Source: Terfezia claveryi
Taxonomy: Eukaryota; Ascomycota; Pezizomycetes; Pezizales; Pezizaceae
DNA length: 64,000 nucleotides
Direction of reading: 5' to 3'
Assembly (NCBI GenBank): GCA_015179025.1
Contig: WHUX01000005.1
Span: forward strand, 62,001-126,000
Below are positions 1 through 11,958 of the stretch, one piece after another. Below the pieces are notes generated by a model. That model ran no database searches, was not told the DNA's origin, and saw only the letters and a list, made by a program, of their open reading frames with translations. Position numbers and translations under genes: made by a program. Every line of letters begins with the position of its first letter. Position 1 is the first letter of the stretch.

Positions 1-135
1 AAGGAAACAGTGGAGCTTGTGGGGACAGGCCGGTGGGCTATTGGGACATATCTTCCCCCATTCCACTCTTCCTTTCCTCTTCCGATCCCACCCCTGCCCC
101 CTTTGCATCAGCCTACTAACAACTTCCTTCCACAG

Positions 136-342
136 ATGGGCACTGTCATAGCCGACCACTCCGAATTCTATTCCTCTCGCCTAACAAACAAAGAGCGCAA
201 GAAGTCCATCCTGGAAGAAGTCATGTCTAATGAAGACACCACCAACAGGTTTAAGCGCAAGAGGAATGAGTTGGCGGCGAAAAGTTCGGCTGGTGGTAAG
301 GAGCATTATAGGAAGATGAAGGAGAAGAGGAAGCGGAAGTAG
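136..342 (+). CDS. FCF2: Fcf2 pre-rRNA processing protein, last exon (5' part outside window)
   Basis: This is the C-terminal exon of Fcf2, a nucleolar protein needed for early 18S rRNA processing in the small-subunit processome. The exon opens after a splice acceptor (pyrimidine stretch ending CCACAG at 130-135). It reads MGTVIADHSEFYSSR, then LTNKERKKSILEEV, and ends in a very basic tail (HYRKMKEKRKRK), followed by TAG. The block FYSxRLxxKERKxxxxEE is the hallmark of the Fcf2 C-terminal domain, and the lysine/arginine tail is typical of nucleolar proteins. The remaining exons lie left of the window, so length and start cannot be judged. The identification rests on family knowledge of this short conserved domain. 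Confidence 0.85.
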   Translation: MGTVIADHSEFYSSRLTNKERKKSILEEVMSNEDTTNRFKRKRNELAAKSSAGGKEHYRKMKEKRKRK

Positions 343-344
343 AT

Positions 345-420
345 TCAGTCTGCTACTTTCTTTTTTGATAGGGTTTATGTGCTCAGTCTGCTACTTTCCT
401 TTTTGATAGGGTTTATGTGC
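345..420 (+). repeat. 38-bp tandem duplication in FCF2 3' flank
   Basis: Two head-to-tail copies of a 38-bp unit (345-382 and 383-420) differ at one base. They begin three bases after the FCF2 stop codon, so they lie in its 3' UTR. It looks like a simple recent tandem duplication. Confidence 0.9.
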
Positions 421-1273
421 AATGCTGGATCTCGACTCTTGGGGTGTGAGATGAGGGTAATGGCTGTTGCTATTCCATACCCTATGTTCTCTATATTTCG
501 TATGTGGTGCATAGCTTTTTAGTCTTTATATGGCGTTTGGGGATGGGGAAATATCGAAGAAAATTCTACTGCTTGTTATCATCGTAAGGACGGGGGAAGG
601 TAGGCCATAGTTTTGCAGGCTGTGCTTTTATCGATTCTTGGAAGCTATTGATACATTCTTTATATTACAGGTGCGGCTCACAGCACAGGTCAGTCGGTGG
701 TGGTCAACTGGCCCCTTGCTGAATACATGCTTAGGTATTTACGACGGTGAAGTGATCAACACACATAGTTCAAGATGCAAAGAAGCAGCGAGGAGCAAAC
801 AAAGCAAAGCAAGAACCACCAAACGAATCAGCATCAAAATGCATATGTATACCAAAGCTGCAAAACAAAAGTTTCGTCAAAGAAGCTGAAAACTCCCCAG
901 ACAGCAAACAGATCATTAAACAGAAAAATCGTAACAAGTCGAAAAATACAAGGAACCCCAAAAACGAAGTATTAGACGCCAGAACAAGCAAACCCATTTT
1001 CTCTTCACTTTTTACCAACCAATCTCAGCTCTTATTTTTGTGCAACCCGCATTAGCCCCCGGGCAAGTCTATATAGTGCTTTTGTTGAAATTAAATAGAA
1101 AAGGTCATCCATTCGTTTCAATATTTTTGTGGTGGTGGTGGTGCTTGTGTGTCGTCGGAAATAGATCTCTCCCGAACAAAGGATATTGATGATACCTTCC
1201 AAGGCGCCAGTGGTTATGCCCGCTTGCCCAACAAAAAGCGGCAGCGATATGTGTCGTTAGGTTCGTTTCAAGA
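421..1273. other. Intergenic between convergent FCF2 and ATG101
   Basis: No gene is seen here. The stretch separates the 3' ends of two convergent genes and is A/T-rich. Short ORFs on both strands have no conserved motif and no plausible splice partners. Confidence 0.6.
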
Positions 1274-2269
1274 TCACGCCCCCCACGTGGGCATTATTCC
1301 CATCATGCTTGTCCAGGTGTCGCCCTTTGGTTGCACAATGATATGGTATGGAAACGGGTTTTTGTCGCTTGTAATGATTGGTGGGATGTGGTCTCGATGG
1401 TACGTCGTATTGGAGATGATCTGCATAACGGCTTTCTGGAGATTGGTCTCCATAGTCCGTCGTGTACGTGCTCGTTCTGTACGCAGGGGGGTATCGTTAA
1501 GTATATCCCTGTGAAACTGCACATAACACAATTTCCTTCCTCCACCATGCTGTGGGAAATGTAAACATACCGGCATCGGTCCGGGGATTAACCAGAGTAA
1601 CATTAATCATCCACTGCTCCCAGCAAACCTCCTGCTCAGCTTTCGAGGCGAACCAGATATTAATCCGCTTTGTTGGTGCTGGTGTGCGTCGTTCAAAGAA
1701 TTGGACTATACATTAAATCGTGCAGTCAGTATACGTGGTTCCAGTATCCCGTAAACGTAGCAAAAACAAACTCCTGCACCCACTTCCCCGTACCCCTACG
1801 CATGCACATACCTGCAATCTGCCCGGAACTGCTACCAGACCCCGTATTCTCGATGGAGCGAATCAAGGCAGAGGCCTTTTCATCGATCTGTGAAAGGAGT
1901 TCCGGGTCATCGACATAAGGCTGAACACGCCAGCTTCATCAACACTTTTTATTTCGCTCAATAAGCTGACAGTGGAAGGGTGGAGGGCTTACGAGAGTCA
2001 AGTCGAGGAGGTCTCTTGTCGTGGGTTTTATTGGGGGAAATATGCGATGGAAAAAAATCGTTGATAGGATAGCTGTGAGCTCCAGGGAGTCAGTTTACAA
2101 GCTGTAGAGAAAAGATACTTGGGCAACCATTAGGGTCCCATGGCCAATGCTCATTGCATTTAGAGCATCCGAATTCGCTGGGAAAACGCTCAAGCATACC
2201 TTTCACAATATCCTTGCCCAAAGACTGGTCAGCATAGAGGTCAAGTGTGAATGCCGGAGGTTTTTCCAT
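1274..2269 (-). CDS. ATG101: Autophagy protein Atg101 (HORMA-fold), 5 exons
   Basis: Atg101 pairs with Atg13 in the Atg1/ULK1 autophagy-initiation complex. Exons on the minus strand: 2269-2200, 2072-1993, 1920-1812, 1705-1571, 1476-1274; total 198 residues, every junction in phase. Exon 1 starts MEKPPAFTLDLYADQ. Exon 2 gives STIFFHRIFPPIKP, then TTRDLLDLTL. Exon 3 gives PYVDDPELL. Exon 4 contains the Trp-Phe pair (about residues 104-105) corresponding to the WF finger, followed by CWEQWMINVTLVNPRT. Exon 5 gives HRDHIPPIITSDKNPFPY, the most conserved C-terminal motif. Length is near the usual 200-220. ATG101 is absent from Saccharomyces cerevisiae, which supports a filamentous ascomycete. Only fragments of it appear as uninterrupted ORFs. 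Confidence 0.93.
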
Positions 2270-3800
2270 CCCATGGCCTAGCCCCGTGATAGCCACGGGG
2301 AGCGTTGAATTTGAGTTGAGAAGCTCAGGAACGGGCTTGGTTGACTGATGTGATGATGTGAAGGAATGAAAATAAGTGTTGTAACAAGTACTAACCAAAA
2401 GGCGGCGGCTAGGTTCGGGGCGGGTGGGGGGTGTTCTGTCTCGTAAGGAAGTGGGACTGCTTTAGTAAAGAATCCGTTGATATGAGAGTCGCGGCCTAGC
2501 ACTGCATCGACCTCGACAGCGGCAAGGTTAAGGTTAAACGGTAGTTACAGGCAGCTTGTTTATAGCAAATATAGTGGGGTATCTGGTGTAACAAGAGCAG
2601 GAATTTTCCCGGTGGATATTCCTTCTTTCTTGTTGAGCTTGCTGCTTGAACCTTTCAAGCACAGCGCCCTGAGCTGCAAATCAAACCAAACTTGCAAGCG
2701 CAGAAAAAAAATGAAGACCGAATGGGAGGATATGGCCAGCGGGCGCTAGTTTGATGTCTGCGATGCTCTTAGCTGCAAGCGGAGAGATGGGACGAAGCGA
2801 GCGATGAATGGGGGTTGGCTTGGGTCTAGGACCAGCAGTGCAATTCTGTGGAATGAGGGGGCTACTTATTTATATTAGACGCTGGACGTCAGAACTTGAA
2901 GTGAGCGGCGAAAGTTAACGTTGAAAGCGGGGTGGCAGTATGGTGATGAACATGACATACATACATGGGCTAGCACTGGTGATGGCGGGGGGAGGGGGGT
3001 TTCATGGAAGGACAGCAGCGGGAAATATAAAATGTGGGAGGACTACATCTTATATTATGCCAGGGTAGCGGGGGAAAGTCGGGCAAAGTATAGAGCAAAG
3101 CGCAGGAAACTTTGCGAATTCATGCTGTACACTGTTGCAGCGTAAGAGGAGGAGCCGAGCATGGTGGGAGGGAGGGGAGGGAGGTTTGAGGGAGGGAGGG
3201 AGGTCTCGTGTTTATGTGATGTGCAGTAAAGCACAAGGAACGCCGTGATTCTGTTGCAGATTTGTGTGTCTTCTCCATCCATGGCAAGGCATAACAGTGG
3301 GGCACTATAGCAAAGAAAGTATATATATAATGGCGCGGACTCGAGACCTGGAGATACTGTTGGTCCAGGCCGATTGCAGCACATGGAGGGATGAGGGAGG
3401 GGGCAAATCTGGTCGGCGAGTGCAATCAACAGACATTCAAAGGCAAAGAACGAATGGCAAAGGTTAGGACTCATCCATGATATGAACCATCAACATAGAA
3501 TGTCCATATGCGTCACAGAATGTTCTGCACTATATTTCCAGCTCATTAATTACTGGTAATATGCAGTGGGGTTTTTTTGGTCATATTGATAAATTGATGA
3601 TTTACAGCTTTGGGTACTTGGGTCCAACAGACTAGGTAGGGGGGTTAGCATCTGTTTATATGAGGTCTAGAATTCGGTATTGGATGAAGGTCCCGATTCT
3701 CCTAAAGACAAAAATTCTCTGGATAACACCAATTTAAACAAACGCAGTGGTAGTACCTAAGTAGTAGGCAGACGCGGCTAGCCTTCAGCCTGGAAAAAGC
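2270..3800. other. Intergenic, purine-rich simple sequence
   Basis: This stretch holds the ATG101 promoter and a GGGA/GAGG-rich stretch near 3155-3215. ORFs here lack recognisable motifs or splice partners, and I see no gene. Confidence 0.5.
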
Positions 3801-3803
3801 GTT

Positions 3804-4295
3804 GAGAATAATATTGATGTACTCGACGGAGCTGAAATTTCCAGCAGGCGGGACGGTGCATTAGCCTGTTTGGAGGAAGTGAAAGAGGAGATTTATTTCA
3901 ATTTACCTGTGTTGCTCACCCTGGTTTCCAGCGAGCCAGTCTACCCGAGTTTATTGGTTGATGAAGTGGTAGAAAATTCTGTGGAGGAGGAGGAGCAGTG
4001 CATTTTGGATACCTATGAGCGGGCTCCTCTACATGAGTCGGATTCCGATGCCGATGGTACTCCTGATGGTCCCTTATCTCATATACAGCTGCGCCTGAGG
4101 GAGGGCCTGGAAGCTCTTCGTCTTTTTCGCCTTCAAAATCAAAATGCCCATGTTAATTCACAGAAAAGCGAGGAGCTAGAGGCGCTTCTATATAGAGGAA
4201 AGCGGGATATTGAGTGCTTACAAGGCATGCGCGAGACAGAAAACAGCAAACGACGATCATTGATTTTTTGGGGACCTCGCTCAGGCATTTCTTGA
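3804..4295 (+). pseudogene. C-terminal remnant of a pogo/Tigger-type DDE transposase
   Basis: An open stretch encodes an acidic linker followed by a leucine-rich block (LRLREGLEALRLFRLQNQ, then SEELEALLYRGKRDIE) and a short end. This layout resembles the C-terminal tail of fungal Tigger/pogo transposases: acidic linker, helical block of the type REALEAL..L, then a final basic stretch. The catalytic DDE core and the DNA-binding domain are absent upstream, so it is 5'-truncated. About 40 bp downstream lies a TIR-like hairpin (4335-4379), which fits the 3' end of the same element. The start is simply where the open frame begins. The family assignment is an inference from pattern similarity. Confidence 0.45.
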
Positions 4296-4334
4296 TTTTC
4301 TATGTATGTATATCCCCCGATATAAAAAACCTCT

Positions 4335-4379
4335 CGTTATAAGACACCCCCGGGGACCGGCCGGGGGTTTCTTATAACG
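4335..4379. repeat. Near-perfect 17-bp hairpin, likely terminal repeat of the pogo-like element
   Basis: Left arm 4335-4351 (CGTTATAAGACACCCCC) and right arm 4363-4379 are inverted repeats with one mismatch and an 11-base GC-rich loop. The CGTTATAA core resembles terminal or subterminal repeats of pogo/Tigger elements, and it lies just after the transposase remnant. A matching 5' terminus was not found upstream. Confidence 0.6.
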
Positions 4380-4982
4380 GGACTTCACTTGTATTATGTC
4401 TGTCCTGCTGGGATATTCCTGTAGGTCTCCGTCTTTTTATTTCAAGCATGTTATACCGGAGAGACATTCGCTCCCTATGTATGCGGTTGTACTAGCCCAA
4501 TCCACCACAACATTACTATAGCGTCAAAGACTGCAATGTCCAACCTTATGCCCTACGCATTGTACTCCCATCAGCGAGCTCGTACTCAACGCAACGAGTA
4601 TAAGCTAGGCGTCTTTGTCCTCCCTTGTGATTAAGGGGTCAATAGACCCAGTATATTTGTATATATTCACGTGTAAGGCTGGGTTGTGATGTCCTCGGTT
4701 CTGTTCAAGAATATATATTTTAGTGCAATGTCTTATAATAACTACAGAGCTATCATTGACTTAGGAGGAAAGGTTGGTACACAAAATGATAATGTCAGGA
4801 TATGAGACTGATGGATATACTTACCCTGAACTGGTCACCTCATCCACCGCTATGGTCACCTTTCCCACACGGTGGGTCCTGCCTAAGGGCTGGCATACGA
4901 ACGAAATGAGCGCTGATGAATAGAATAAAAACTAAATATTGTAGGAGTTGCTGAACATGCCTCTTCAACCCAGATCCCTTGT

Positions 4983-5766
4983 TCATAGTCCCAAGAGGCA
5001 TCCCAGGCATACTTCCGGATCCTTCACTGCTCTAGATATTGCTGTTGTGGTTTGTTCTTTCCATCCCCACTCTTCCTTCAGTGTTTCCCTAAGTGCCTGC
5101 GCTCGAGCGAATGGCTCAGGTACCCACAATCTTTCACGCTGTTCGAATGTGGCAATGTCTCTTTTCGCTAACGCAATGTTAAATCATCATGTCGTCACCT
5201 CCCTTCCCACCCTCCCATGCTTATATATTGGCCTTGGTCTTTGCCAACTTCTGCTTGCTGTGTGGTATCATGAGCATAAACCAGAAACAACTACGGAGGA
5301 GTTGCATATGCAGGGTTATATATGCATGAATACCTGGCATATGCATGGCATTCACGCATATTTACAGATATGGCCCCAGCTATGGCCTCACCGGTTCAAC
5401 CACATCATCAGTTTTCTTTCTCTCACTGTTCCAACGTCTCAATCTACTTTGACGCTGCCTACAATGACTTATTTGGCCAGGCAACTCACCTAATCTCAAT
5501 ATGTAACTAATGCCCTCGCCCCTCGCCACCTCACACCAGGTGTTGATAGCGGCATGAAGCGCCCCTTATATCTCCGAGGCCCTGATTTCATCCCACGCTT
5601 CTGAACACCATCTCTGGGGGCCTTCTTTTTCGGCCTTTAGGACCAGCTGAGATCACGATATCGATCGGATCAACAGTGACAATTTGGTCAGTCTCCGGCA
5701 TATACCTTCTTTCATTAGTATTAAGATCCTCCAGATCGACAACTTCTCGAATGTAACAAGAGACTT
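4983..5766 (-). other. Unassigned open coding-like segments
   Basis: Two minus-strand segments read like protein without stops: about 5766-5588 (acidic, with a basic end) and about 5174-4983 (charged, containing RERLWVPEPFARAQALRE and EEWGW). They are in different frames and I could not join them through convincing splice sites. They may be exons of an unrecognised gene or decayed transposon coding sequence next to the Tc1 relic. Confidence 0.25.
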
Positions 5767-5915
5767 AAGGTGTGCAACATACTTGGCTGGCAATCCGACA
5801 GTTGCGCATTGAAAGAGCGACCATGCATTCTTGTCTCCCGAATGCGGAACTGCCACTTACAGCGGATTGTAATCCAGTGCTCTTTATCTTTTTTCATAGG
5901 AGGGTGTCTTTCAGA

Positions 5916-6033
5916 TTATCTATTTCCACCCTCAAGTCTGATGGTCTCTTGGATGTGGTAGGGAATGCGTTCAATCCAACGCTGAATCCTCCATTGCTCA
6001 AGGTCACGGCATGCATTCTTCCATGCTTGCTCA
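5916..6033 (-). pseudogene. C-terminal fragment of a fungal Tc1/mariner transposase
   Basis: The minus strand reads WRIQRWIERIPYHIQETIRL, then EGGN and a stop. This matches the end of fungal Tc1/mariner transposases, where a Trp-Ile-x-Arg-Ile-Pro..HIQ..I..EGGN motif follows the catalytic domain. The upstream catalytic part (DDE triad and SPDLNPIE-type block) is not visible, so this is a decayed fragment. Confidence 0.6.
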
Positions 6034-9009
6034 GCTGCTGTGCGGGAAGTGAGAGGTCTCTATTTCATTATTAGCAACATGTTTTCCTAAGCACTACTGT
6101 CGGGTGGTGGGGTGTTCGGGGGATTGGGGTGTGGGATGGGGGGTATTTATGTACATTCCTTTTTCGTGGTTATGCGTTTGAGATATGCCCTGCAAATCTC
6201 AATCAGATTGTATGTAGCTAGACTAATTGTTTGTGACCAAGTAAACACTGTAAGCTCCGTATGCGTGCGTAGATGTGCATATGTATTGCATATAGAGGAC
6301 TTTTCCAAAGAAGAAAGAAAGGGGAAATGACTTTCTGTACCTCCAGTTTTATACATACATTTTCCATCGCGGTCTAATTTCCATTGTTCCCTCTTCCTGG
6401 TAAAAAGATTAGCTACGCTGCACAATATTGTGACCAAAAGCTTCACAATAATCGAACCATACCAGTCACCCATAATGAGCCACTTCAAATTCTTCAGATT
6501 CTTCAGCTTACCTTAGAGCTTCCACCTCCGTATTAAACGCCAGGTAGCCCACATCGTGAAAACAGCACATCGCAATCCTCAGGGTCCACTTTCCCCTTTT
6601 AGATCATCATCGAGAAGTTCTGCCATGAAAGGAATTATAGTAGTCTCAGTCAAGAACTGGCTTAACATGTAGATCCTTTGAAAATGCCTGCTTTGAGATT
6701 ACCTCCCTAGCAGTAGTAGTGGGTAGCATTTGTAACTATGTAACTCCAATGGATCAAGGAAAAGGTCTACGAGAGGTAGTCTGGTTGGCACCAAGAGGCG
6801 GTGCCCGCAGACTACAAAAAGTTTGGGGCCAAATTGGGATTCCATTGTGCCAAAATAGGAAACACTCCAACCCTTAGGTACCGAAAATAGAATGTCTTGA
6901 CTGCGGAGTGCCTGTTTAGTTCTGCATAGGGAGATTTCCACCCACTGCAGTGCTATCTTGGCTTGAGGGCTTGATCTAATCTCTGTCTAAGTTAACCTCC
7001 AAAATTCATACATACTCTACTACGCTACAGCGGACGGGTGCAATTTGAATATCCTTTTAGAGGAGGTCACGCCCTTACAGTGAAACTCGTCATCCAAAGC
7101 CCTCGTGTGCCCTACTGACTACTATCAGGCGAATTTTTCACACATTCGCCTCTCTTTACTCTACCGTGGCCAGTTCAACGCGCCTTCTATACTTAGTATT
7201 GTGTATCATGAGGTTAAGCACATATGTCACGCTGCAGAGCCATAACAATGAGGGCAAACCTATTTCGCAGAAAGCCCCCCTCAAAAAAAAACGGCTGCAC
7301 AAGCTGACCACATTCATGAGGAACCAAATAAAGCAATTAGCCTTTTATTCTCTTCTGTTTTATATCTATTTTGTCCTCAGAATCCTCGCATTGGGAATTT
7401 TATCGGCTGACTGGAGGGTCGCGGAGTCAGCACTACCGATGACATTTCGATGAAGTCAGCAAATTGGCCGAAGTATTCCTTCCAATTAACAGTTTTTCAG
7501 AAGGTTTATTTTATCTAGCTTAAATTGTGAAGAGAATGAAGAAATGCAGATTTATTTCATTCGCCATCGTATTTTGCTTGATTGAAAGAAGTGTTTCTCA
7601 CCATAAAAGTTGTATTTGTGCACCACGATAACAGGTGACTCTGTATCTAGAGAGAAAAAAGTGTCGCCGGCTTCTGCGGTTATTGCGTAAAGGACAAATT
7701 GTTTGTGCCCTCGAATATCAATACGCCCTCTAGTAGACAGTAGAATCAACACACACCATTCAGCACGTTTGGCATCGGTGATGGAAGTGGCTATCTGCTT
7801 CGAGTTTATAATTACAGAAAGGTGGTGGCGGCCCTTAAAGCCGATATCACCATTTAGAGGAGCTTCATGATGAATATCAGAGATCTTATTGGGTGGTTAT
7901 CTTCCAGGGAAAGAGGTCTAAGGCATCGAAACCAAGAACTTCCCAAGGGCAATCCAATGGCAATGCCGGGTTCATTCCCCCTTATAATCGTCCAGGCCCC
8001 AGCCTGGAAGCTGGCCTCCTCTGCCTGTCATCACCCATAGCCATATTTACGGTACAATTGGGGTATCCGCATGAACCGCTGCCAGTTATCTCGTATCGAA
8101 TAAGCCTTTGTGCAACAAGTTGACCAGATTGGTGGCCCTGAGTTGGGGGTCTTCCAATTTTTCTTTTTTGCAGGCTCCTCCTTCAGCACTGATTTTGCAT
8201 GTATATAGATGCTAGGTAGGTAGAGGACTCCTCATGACCATGGGCTCACCTGTGCAACATTCGGCCTGTAAGAGGGAGAGAGGGGGGGGGAAGCCTGAGG
8301 GAGAGGCCATATTGGGTATTGGGTATTGGGTTTGATTTTGGTTGGATGTGAGGGTAACCATGTTGTAGAGCATACCTACAGTGCAGACATAGTGCTGCTG
8401 CAATGCAAATACACGCATATCTGTGAAGACCCCCAGCTGGTAAAAGTAATGGGTCATCATGATGATTGCGGGGGGAATCAATCGACAACATACATACGGC
8501 TGCCTACGTCCCTGCTCGTTGCCCGCTTACATAGCAAGCCGAGGCGAACCAAGCAACTGCCGGCGATCCAGCGCCCGCACACGCGCGGCGAACTTCAGCA
8601 CGAACAAAAATAAACATCTCCATATCCTGGATATCTGGCTCCAGCCTCGTTTTACCAGCGCAGAGGAAACGACACAGGCATGCGCTGCTAGGGAAGGGGT
8701 GTGCTTTCAAATCTCATCAAGCTGAAGCTGGGCCAATCACATCACCCAGCCAGCAATTGAGCAGCGCCAATTCATCAGGGCCTGCATACTTACGGGCAGC
8801 GCATCAGCTAAGGCGGCGACAGCAGGGCCAGGACCCGTAAACAACTCACCTCAGCACGTATTCACGGCACGCGGGAATTCAAAGCTTCCGGAGCTCAACG
8901 CCCCTCAGACCTCCTCCACCTCCTCTCCCAACAAAACATCAAGCAATTAGAGCCCCAGGGTGGAGACAGGGTCATAGATTCATCGGCAGCGATATAACCG
9001 GCCAATTCA
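6034..9009. other. Gene-poor stretch left of PEX3
   Basis: I see no gene. One hairpin-like copy of the TAGTCTGG repeat lies at 6777-6814 (TAGTCTGGTTGGCACC facing GGTGCCCGCAGACTA). An ATTGGGT micro-repeat lies near 8310-8335. The last few hundred bases are the PEX3 promoter. Confidence 0.5.
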
Positions 9010-10917
9010 ATGTTCCAATCCGTCAAGAACTTTGTCCGGCGGAACCGGACAAACATAGCCATAGGCGTCGGCATAGCTGGTGCCGCATACCTGTATGCGC
9101 GTTCGAAGGTTACGGAGGCGAAAGACCGTATGTCTGGGGATCGTAGGGCGAAAGAATAGTGTGCACCCCCGTCCAATTCACTCCCTCTATTCCGGAATCT
9201 GTGGGGGAAGAGGAGGGAGAGTGTGGAGCATACGAGGGGCAACCATGCATCCGCGGGGCGTGCATATGTATCCTATGTATCTTGACGCACAGAGGCTAAC
9301 ATTCCCATCTTACAGTCTCAAACGCCGCTTCGAACAAAACCAAGAAGACTGCTCCGTCACCGTCCTAGAGCTCCTCCCACAAGCTGTCGATGCCATCATG
9401 AAAGACCTCCCTGTCGAGCGCATCACTGCCGAGCTCGAGAAAAAGAAAGCCACAAAACTCGCCCGATCTGGGTCAATTTCAGGTAGCGTTATAGGCGACC
9501 CGAGTTCTGTCGCGGACTCGCCTTCACCTAGCCCTGCCCCGAGAAATGATGATGATAACCAATCACTGCAAAGTTTTGCTTCAGAGAGTTTTGTGATGGG
9601 TGGGTATTCGGTGGAGGGAGGTGAAGGGCCTAGTTCTAGGGGCTCTATGCGTAGCCGCGGTGGAGGAGGAAAGAGCCGAACGCAACTCTGGAATGAGATT
9701 AAAATCAAATCGATCACTCGCGCATTTACACTAATCTACACTCTCGCCCTGCTCACTATCCTCACTCGCGTACAACTCAATTTGTTAGGCCGAAAGAACT
9801 ACCTCTCCTCAGTCGTATCCCTCTCTGAGCGCGAAGAGTCCCCCACCATAAACCTTGTTGACACCGAATCAGCTTCAGGGAAGAGCTATACCCAGGGCGT
9901 AGACGCAGAGGTTAATCGGCAATATCTAATTTTCAGTTGGTGGTTCTTACACCGAGGGTGGAGGCGTGTACGGGAGAAAGTTGAAGCTGCAGTGAAGGAA
10001 GTTTTTGGACAATATACACCTAGGGACTCATTTACTTTGCAGCAGTTACACCAGCTTACGCTAGAGGTGAGGCGGAGGATTGAGATTGATGAAGGGTGAG
10101 CCCCCATCCCCTCCCATACCTCATTCCCCTACTATCCATCCCCTGATACACACACACCCGCAAACCAGCCTATTGGAGAAAGGCTACTTACACGAACCTT
10201 TTCCGGCACTAACACCAGCCCTAAACCCTCCAGCCCTAAATGGCCAACAACCTACCTCCTCCCAAAACCCCACGAAGAGCGAATAGTTTTCAACGAATTC
10301 GGCTACGTAGCCCCCCCTACTATGCCTGGATTGGAATATACCGCCTCCCCTGCGCTGCGGCAAATGCTAGATGAGACGAGCGATCTTTTAGATTCACCAG
10401 TTGCAGGGGTGGTGATCAGGACGATGCTGGATAGTGGGTTTGGATTACTAGTAGAGGAGAGAATCGGAAGTCAGGTGTTTAGGAAGCAGGCTCCCGTTGC
10501 TAGTTCTGGGGTGGGTGGGCAGAGTACTGGAGGGGAGGGAGGGAGTACGGTGCCGAGGATCGAGGTTACTGATTCGTCAGGCGGGGAGAAGAGCGAGGTG
10601 CTTGTGGAGGGAAAGTTGTCGAATGTGTTGGCTGTAATGAAGAGGGAGGCGGCAATGATAGGGGGGAGGGCGCCAAATGAGTATTTACAGGCATGTTTTT
10701 CATTGTGGTGAACGGTTGAGGGTAACTGTTGGCGCCACCACTCCCAGGAGTCATTGGTTACCCTGATATGTTAAAGCAATGCTAATTTATTTTACGGTAG
10801 GAAATGGAGCTCGCAAAGGAACTTGAGGGATTCTGTGCCTTGGTGTACTCTAATTTTGAGGAGGATGTTATGTCTAGGGACATGAGCTCTTCAATTCACA
10901 ATATCTCGTCCTCCTAA
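9010..10917 (+). CDS. PEX3: Peroxin 3 (peroxisome biogenesis membrane protein), 4 exons
   Basis: Pex3 is the peroxisomal membrane anchor that docks Pex19 and so drives membrane-protein import; in fungi it also anchors pexophagy and inheritance factors. Exons: 9010-9158, 9316-10095, 10234-10690, 10801-10917; 500 residues, all in phase. The N-terminus is MFQSVKNFVRRNRTN, with a hydrophobic anchor at about residues 16-30. Next come the hallmark RRFEQNQEDC and TVLELLPQAVDAI. A serine-rich low-complexity stretch (about residues 110-170) is longer than in many homologues. NEIKIKSITRAFTLIYTLALL and the C-terminal ELEGFCALVYSNFE agree with the family. Intron 3 uses a GC donor (AG|GCATGT). Intron 2 has two in-frame acceptors 15 bases apart (exon start 10219 or 10234). 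Confidence 0.93.
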
Positions 10918-11958
10918 CTCTACACTCCCGACAGAGGCGCACATAAAGGTCTGAGGATGCTATGGTGGTAAAATTCAGAGCCACTGTTTGTGAGTGATAC
11001 AAGCAGCATTGGGGTCAGTAGGAGTGGCATTAGCATGGATATCATCATGAACATAGAGGTGGAAACGAATGCCAGAATTAGGATTCGATTCTATGAGGAA
11101 TAAGGAGGTGGGGCTTTTTGTGAGTAGATGATAATTGGAGAAGTGGGGAGAGGCAGTAAGAGGGGTCATACATACTGTATCATTAGCAACATTTTTGTGA
11201 TTGTGGGCAGGCAATAATGGGAGTTTTGTTTTGTGTTTTGGAGGGCATAGCAAACCTCATCATGAGGCTGGGTTTTTATAGATTGAGACAGACAGTAAGG
11301 AGATTAGTGGAGATAAGTGGAGATAAGTGGAGATATGATCATTTAGCTGACACAGTGACCTTTGCTCGGGTACCTGCGTCGAGGTGGGCACGATAACAAG
11401 ACAACAAGTAAAACGCCCTTCTCGCATCTCATTGGGCGCCCATGGATCTGCGGCATGAGGTCTCAGAATAGGTTAGGTGGCAATTCAAACTGCCAAAAAG
11501 ATAGAATAGAAGACCGCCGGATACAGTGAAGCAATATCCATTTGTTTTTCCGAAGGCCATAAGGAAAGGAAGAAAGCCGACAAAATCAGATAAGCCAATC
11601 CGGGAAGGAAAGTAACAAAGCGGAAAAAAACAAAGAAATACCGCTAAATCCATCTCGGTGTCAACACGTCATCACCATTTTCACACGGATTTGTCTAAAC
11701 TGTTCATTTCTTAGACTCCATACAGCCATTGAACCATAAGGGAACATTAAGGAGAATACATTATATAACATTCCAACCAAAGCCAAAGCGCCCGTGCGGT
11801 CTACAACTTCTCACAATACCAAGTCAAGTAAACGAACCCCAATATCGCGCAGGTATTCCGAGGACATCGTCGTATAGTATAGGTTGCATTGCCATTGATA
11901 CTATAGGGAGCCTCGTGAACCGTTATTAGAAACGAAAGAAGTAGCCGTCAGAGGTGAT
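10918..11958. other. Intergenic between convergent PEX3 and YOP1
   Basis: A GTGGAGATAA tandem repeat lies near 11307-11335. Short ORFs on both strands show no motif. No gene is seen. Confidence 0.5.

Noticed and set aside
3055..3474. Minus-strand 139-codon ORF
   Set aside because: Runs through GGGA simple sequence; no motif or homologous feel.
9310..9717. Minus-strand 135-codon ORF
   Set aside because: Antisense of PEX3 exon 2; serine-rich coding bias explains it.
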